Below are positions 6,557-9,438 of a stretch of 9,438 nt of DNA, piece after piece; within the stretch, counting starts at the first letter, position 1, and the number at the start of each line of letters is the position of its first letter. The stretch is from JAAFHN01 sp031421855 (lineage in GTDB: Bacteria; Pseudomonadota; Gammaproteobacteria; Burkholderiales; Burkholderiaceae_C). Under the pieces are notes generated by a model. That model was given only the letters and a program-made list of their open reading frames with translations. It searched no databases and was not told where the DNA came from. The position numbers were made by a program, and so were the translations under genes. Location of the stretch: assembly GCA_031421855.1 (NCBI GenBank), contig JANOPN010000122.1, positions 1 through 9,438 on the forward strand, given 5' to 3'.

Positions 6557-7138
6557 GTGACTGATGTGAGCCAACGAAGCCTCAAAGCCGCATTGAAAAC
6601 CTGGGGGGGCCAGGGCGATATTTGGGTGTTTGCCTACGCGTCTTTGATTTGGCGACCCGAGTTTGAAGAAGCCGAGCGCCGCCCCGCTCGCGTGTACGGC
6701 TGGCACCGAACCCTCAAAATGTGGAGCACTTTGAACCGCGGCACGCCGCAGGTTCCGGGCTTGGTTTTTGCGCTGCTGCCTGGCGGCAGCTGCCAAGGCA
6801 TGGCCGTGCGAATGCGACAAGAAAACGTGTCAAAAGACCTGCCCGCGCTTTGGAGCCGAGAAATGCCAGGCGCGGTGTACGAGCCGCGTTTTTTGAAATG
6901 CGCCACCGCCATGGGCGCCGTGTCAGCCTTGGCCTTCACGCTCGCACCCGACAGCCCGGAGTGTTGTGGCGAGTTGTCGCCCGAGCGCATTGATGCCATC
7001 TTCAAAACCGCCAGCGGTCGTTTTGGCAGCACCCGCGATTACGCGGTGCAAACATACCAAAGCCTCAAAGCCAATGGCATCGATGACAGCGCGTTGCACG
7101 CGCTGCTGGCGTCGGTTAACTGCCACGCGGGCAATTGA
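6557..7138 (+). CDS. ChaC-type gamma-glutamylcyclotransferase
   Basis: This 193-residue cytoplasmic protein belongs to the ChaC family, which converts glutathione to 5-oxoproline and Cys-Gly. Visible family marks are the N-terminal substrate-loop motif VFAYASLIWRP (24-34), corresponding to the usual FGYGSL(I/M)W, followed by RVYGWHRTLKMWS (45-57), RGTP (61-64), PGLVFAL (67-73) and the SREM segment whose glutamate E102 is the likely catalytic base. Later YEPRFLKC and YAVQTYQSL are also typical. The first glycine of YGSL is alanine here (A28), as is the residue before the tyrosine (A26). The start is GTG with a good ribosome binding site. It is the only plus-strand gene; its stop lies 10 bases from the end of the convergent Bug gene. 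ChaC was named as a cation-transport regulator in E. coli, but no chaA or chaB is nearby, so glutathione turnover is the better guess. Confidence 0.9.
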   Translation: MTDVSQRSLKAALKTWGGQGDIWVFAYASLIWRPEFEEAERRPARVYGWHRTLKMWSTLNRGTPQVPGLVFALLPGGSCQGMAVRMRQENVSKDLPALWSREMPGAVYEPRFLKCATAMGAVSALAFTLAPDSPECCGELSPERIDAIFKTASGRFGSTRDYAVQTYQSLKANGIDDSALHALLASVNCHAGN

Positions 7139-7148
7139 AGCCGCCAAA

Positions 7149-8132
7149 TTAGGCTTTGGCCAAACCCAGGCGCTGAATGGTCGCTCGCTCAGCCTCAAAC
7201 GTGCGCTTGGCGTAAGCGCTGTAGTCTTCGCTGTTCATGTAGATGACTGGCTGATAAAACTTATCCAAGGCATCCAAGACTCGCTGGTCTTTGAGCGTCG
7301 CAGCAAACGCGTCGTGCAAAGTCTTGACGACTGCAGCCGGCATGTTGGCGGGGCCACCAAACCCAAACGGCGAGTCTGACACCGTGTCCCAGCCGCTTTC
7401 TTTGACCGTGGGCACGTCGGCAAACGCCTTGTTGCGCTCGCGACCCAGTGTGGCCAAGAGGCGCAATTTGCCGCTTTTGACGTGCGGTGCCCATTCGGTC
7501 GTGCCACTCATGAGCGGAATGTGCCCGCCTAAGATGCTCTGCAAAATCTCGGCACTGCCTTTGTAAGGAATGTCTTGCGGCTTGAACCCGGCTTTGAGCG
7601 CAAACTCTTCAAACGCCAGATGCGGGGTCGTGCCGGTTCCCGTGTGTCCATAGGTCAATTTACCCGGGTTCGCACGCGCCCAATCGACCATTTCTTTGAG
7701 CGTTTTGTAGGGTGCTTCGGCCATGCAAGCCAAGCCAAACGTGTAGCCCGTCACGCAAATGATGTGGCTGAGGTCTTTGATCGGGTCAAAGGCGGTTTTT
7801 TGCATGTGTGGGATGCGGTAGATGCCCAGTGGCAATTGGGTGAGCGTGTAGCCGTCTGGCTTGGCATTGACCATCGCAGCGGCTCCCAGCGTGCCGCCCG
7901 CACCAGGTTTGTTGTCCACGACCACTGGCACGCCCAAACGCTCTGACGCGGCTTGCCCAAATGCCCGGATGACCGCGTCGCTTGAGCCACCGGTTGGCCA
8001 CGGCGCAATCAACGTGATGGGGCGGTTGGGGAATTTGTCTTGCGCCAGTGCCTCGCTGAGCAACATGGAGGGTGCGGCTGCCGCAACCACGGCGCTACTT
8101 GCCGCGTGCGATAAAAACTGGCGTTTTTTCAT
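7149..8132 (-). CDS. Bug-family (TctC-like) periplasmic solute-binding protein
   Basis: This 327-residue protein has the usual family length. It carries a signal peptide with a basic start (MKKRQF), an Ala-rich hydrophobic core and cleavage near ALA-Q (28-31). The KRQFL start resembles a Tat motif with one arginine missing. Bug marks follow: the APWPTGGSSD loop (43-52), VVDNKPGAGG (71-80), KPDGYTL (91-97), and conserved segments such as LTYGHTGTGTTPHLAFEEF and DIPYKGS. Family members are high-affinity receptors for carboxylates and similar small molecules. Some feed tripartite tricarboxylate transporters (TctAB), but many are orphans. No TctA or TctB gene is adjacent, so this is an orphan in this window and its ligand cannot be named. 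The start at 8132 gives the signal peptide directly; only a weak GAAAG ribosome site precedes it. It converges with the ChaC gene. Confidence 0.93.
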   Translation of the reverse strand: MKKRQFLSHAASSAVVAAAAPSMLLSEALAQDKFPNRPITLIAPWPTGGSSDAVIRAFGQAASERLGVPVVVDNKPGAGGTLGAAAMVNAKPDGYTLTQLPLGIYRIPHMQKTAFDPIKDLSHIICVTGYTFGLACMAEAPYKTLKEMVDWARANPGKLTYGHTGTGTTPHLAFEEFALKAGFKPQDIPYKGSAEILQSILGGHIPLMSGTTEWAPHVKSGKLRLLATLGRERNKAFADVPTVKESGWDTVSDSPFGFGGPANMPAAVVKTLHDAFAATLKDQRVLDALDKFYQPVIYMNSEDYSAYAKRTFEAERATIQRLGLAKA

Positions 8133-8143
8133 GGGTGACTTTC

Positions 8144-8164
8144 AAATGAACCGAATATTCATTT
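8144..8164. promoter_or_regulatory. Inverted repeat just upstream of the Bug gene
   Basis: AAATGAA-CCGAATA-TTCATTT is a perfect 7-base inverted repeat with a 7-base spacer, starting 11 bases before the ATG at 8132. It could be an operator, or an mRNA hairpin next to the weak ribosome binding site. On the minus strand TTGCGT lies upstream with no convincing -10 partner, so the promoter is not resolved. Confidence 0.35.
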
Positions 8165-8192
8165 TGCACGCAACACAAAACGCTTGCACCAG

Positions 8193-8236
8193 AAAAAACC
8201 CCCTGAATCCATACATTGCTGCACAGAGTCAGGGGG
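8193..8236 (-). terminator. Intrinsic terminator of the lipoprotein gene
   Basis: CCCCCTGA (8199-8206) pairs perfectly with TCAGGGGG (8229-8236) across a 22-base loop. On the minus strand the stem ends ...TCAGGGGG followed by TTTTTT, a classic T run. The stem begins 69 bases beyond the stop of the lipoprotein gene at 8305. The loop is longer than usual, but the GC stem plus T run is convincing. Confidence 0.75.
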
Positions 8237-8244
8237 AAGTGAAA

Positions 8245-8279
8245 CGCGGCGGCAAGGCGAAACAATCACCACCGCCGCG
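8245..8279. other. GC-rich hairpin ahead of the lipoprotein terminator
   Basis: CGCGGCGG (8245-8252) and CCGCCGCG (8272-8279) form a perfect 8-base-pair stem with a 19-base loop. On the minus strand only TTT follows, so it is a poor terminator alone. It sits between the stop of the lipoprotein gene and the T-run terminator and may assist termination or protect the message end. Confidence 0.5.
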
Positions 8280-8304
8280 AGTCAGGGCCTCGAGAATGGT
8301 TGGC

Positions 8305-9282
8305 TTAACTGCCGAATACGTAGGTCGTGGTCACGCCGTTTGCCGTGACGACGACGGTGTACTTGGTGGCCGAATTGCGGGTGATGACGACCTTGCTTCC
8401 GTTTGCGCCCGTGATTTCGCAGGTGCCACTGACCGCGCCGAAGTTGGTGTACTTGACTGTGACCACACCTTGACCGTAGTTGACGCTGTAAGTGCCGTTG
8501 AGGGTTTGGGTGCTTGAGTTGTACTGAGTACCACTTGTCCATGAGCGGCCGGTCGTGTCGCTGTAGGTGCAATTGACCACGTTATTGACGGCCGTGCAGC
8601 GCTGCGTGCCGGAGTAGGTACCCGACTGGCCCAAACCACTCCAGGTCAAGTTCTCGAACGTCGCTGAGTAGCTGAAGTTTGTTGCACTCCAGTTCGCGCC
8701 GTAGCTGATCTTCATCGTGCCGTTTAAGGTGACACCATCAAAGGTGCAGCCGTTGAAGGTGTAGCTCAAGGTCGCGTTCGAGAAGTTGCCACCCGAGAAC
8801 AAAATCGCATCAGGAATGTCGAAGGTGACCGATCCGCTCCCACCCGTCCCTAGCAACGAGCACTGAACGGTTTGTGCAATACCCGCTGGCAGTGCGCCCG
8901 CGCGGACACCGCCCGGGATGCGAAGCGAATCGCCATTGGCCGCAGCCTTGCCGTTTTGGTATCCAGCGATGGCTTCGGCCAATCCACCACTGGCTTCAGC
9001 TTGAGTGTTGGCCAAGGTGTATGTTGGGTTGGTACCGGCTGGTGGCGGCGTACCAGCACGGGTTCCGGCCGGTGGAGGCACTGGTGCAGGTGCAGGTGCA
9101 GGTGCAGGTGCAGGTGCAGGTGCAGGTGCAGGTGCAGGTGCTGGTGCTGGTGCTGGTGCTGGTGCTGGTGCAGGTGCAGACGTTCCGGCAATCGAAGCCG
9201 TACTGTCACCGCTACCGCATGCAGTGACGGCGACGCCCATCGCGACGAGAGAGAACAGTGATTGCAAAGATCGACTCATCAT
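8305..9282 (-). CDS. Putative lipoprotein with a long Pro-Ala linker, function unknown
   Basis: I do not recognise this family. From the ATG at 9282 it has 325 residues. The N-terminus is a lipoprotein signal: MMSRS, a hydrophobic core and a lipobox V-T-A-C with the lipid-bearing cysteine at C22, followed by GSGD, which suggests outer-membrane sorting. Residues 36-67 are an uninterrupted Ala-Pro repeat, then a short Pro/Gly-rich spacer, then about 240 residues rich in Thr, Ser, Asn, Gly, Val and Tyr with an alternating pattern typical of beta structure (for example GTMKISYG, TLNGTYSVNYG). Five cysteines lie in this domain (segments VQCSL, NGCTF, QRCTA, NCTYS, GTCEI). It is likely a surface or periplasmic beta-domain on a flexible stalk. 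The frame is open to an ATG at 9321, but that start would put 13 non-signal residues before the signal. ATGATG at 9282/9279 follows an AGG and is preferred. It is a single gene with its own terminator. Confidence 0.8.
   Translation of the reverse strand: MMSRSLQSLFSLVAMGVAVTACGSGDSTASIAGTSAPAPAPAPAPAPAPAPAPAPAPAPAPAPAPAPVPPPAGTRAGTPPPAGTNPTYTLANTQAEASGGLAEAIAGYQNGKAAANGDSLRIPGGVRAGALPAGIAQTVQCSLLGTGGSGSVTFDIPDAILFSGGNFSNATLSYTFNGCTFDGVTLNGTMKISYGANWSATNFSYSATFENLTWSGLGQSGTYSGTQRCTAVNNVVNCTYSDTTGRSWTSGTQYNSSTQTLNGTYSVNYGQGVVTVKYTNFGAVSGTCEITGANGSKVVITRNSATKYTVVVTANGVTTTYVFGS
9083..9178 (-). repeat. Hexanucleotide microsatellite, 16 units, encoding (Ala-Pro)16
   Basis: On the plus strand it reads GGTGCA x9 (9083-9136), GGTGCT x5 (9137-9166), then GGTGCA x2 (9167-9178), 96 bases with no interruption. 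Each unit is two codons, so gain or loss of units changes the linker length without a frameshift. The block structure suggests growth by slippage. Confidence 0.95.
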
Positions 9283-9438
9283 CAGCCTGCAGTTTTGCCG
9301 CACGAACGGCGCAAGCACCAATGCATTGAACGATTTCGCGCTGCGCCAGCAACAATTCTGACCGGAAACCGCCGTCTGGACCAGTCAAGAAGTAACCGTC
9401 GAGAATCCGATGCGCGATGTGACGTGCCGGCGTTGTGC
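9212..9438 (-). other. Possible end of an upstream reading frame, open to the window edge
   Basis: Minus-strand codons are open from the right edge to a TAG at 9212-9214 (about 75 codons). The stretch includes DGYFLTGPDGGFRSELLLAQREI, given here as DGYFLTGPDGG then FRSELLLAQREI, which reads like real protein. However, it would overlap the first 71 bases of the lipoprotein gene, and other frames here are also open by chance. No family is recognised. Apart from this, 9283-9438 shows no clear promoter or RNA gene. Confidence 0.2.

Noticed and set aside
6437..6820. N-terminal extension of the OmpA-domain frame to an ATG at 6820
   Set aside because: The extra 128 residues run opposite the ChaC gene and have no motif; the membrane segment begins right after the internal ATG at 6436.
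7143..7160. Hairpin GCCAAA-TTAGGC-TTTGGC between the convergent ChaC and Bug genes
   Set aside because: The stem is only 6 base pairs, overlaps the Bug stop codon and has no T run on either side, so I do not call it a terminator.
8132..8304. Possible small RNA or CRISPR-like repeats in the gap upstream of the Bug gene
   Set aside because: The inverted repeats are explained by a terminator, a second hairpin and one palindrome; there are no regularly spaced direct repeats.
9283..9321. Longer lipoprotein start at 9321
   Set aside because: It would place 13 residues including Arg, Cys and Gln before the signal peptide; the lipoprotein signal starts naturally at the ATGATG near 9282.
8872..9361. 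Plus-strand frames rich in Arg/Cys, Val/Gln or Gly/Ala repeats
   Set aside because: They are readings of the hexamer microsatellite opposite the lipoprotein gene, not independent genes.

Overview
The window looks like the chromosome of a GC-rich betaproteobacterium, most likely of the order Burkholderiales (Comamonadaceae-like). This is inferred from three things: a Bug/TctC periplasmic receptor, typical of Bordetella-Comamonadaceae genomes; an edd-eda Entner-Doudoroff pair; and codons rich in G/C at the third position. No tRNA, rRNA, CRISPR array, insertion sequence or phage gene was seen. Nearly all the DNA is explained by seven genes, six on the minus strand and one on the plus strand.

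Layout from left to right. (1) Positions 1-3006 (minus) hold the first 1002 codons of a giant two-partner-secretion adhesin (TpsA/FhaB-like). It has an extended signal peptide, a TPS secretion domain and the start of an array of YDG/MBG-type repeats that runs off the left edge. (2) Positions 3195-5770 (minus) hold edd and eda, overlapping by 7 bases. They convert 6-phosphogluconate to KDPG and then to pyruvate plus glyceraldehyde 3-phosphate. A perfect palindrome, TGTAACAAAGTTACA, lies just upstream of edd. It resembles a HexR operator and overlaps a plausible -10 box. (3) Positions 5915-6436 (minus) hold a small membrane-anchored OmpA-domain protein with a clear hairpin terminator behind it. 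(4) Positions 6557-7138 (plus) hold a ChaC-type gamma-glutamylcyclotransferase, divergent from the OmpA-domain gene and convergent with the next gene. (5) Positions 7149-8132 (minus) hold a solitary Bug-family solute-binding protein. (6) Positions 8305-9282 (minus) hold an unrecognised lipoprotein with a (Pro-Ala)16 linker encoded by a hexanucleotide microsatellite, followed by a strong terminator. (7) Positions 9283-9438 hold its upstream region and possibly the end of another reading frame.

How the genes relate: only edd and eda form a clear functional unit. The adhesin lies downstream in the same direction and no convincing terminator separates it from eda, so read-through is possible, although it has its own leader and ribosome binding site. 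The other genes look like independent single-gene units. I see no strong sign of a wholly new system. The items most worth checking are the HexR-like operator and what it implies for the edd start, the repeat array and C-x5-C motif of the adhesin, the in-frame hexamer microsatellite of the lipoprotein, and the inverted repeats upstream of the Bug and ChaC/OmpA-like genes.
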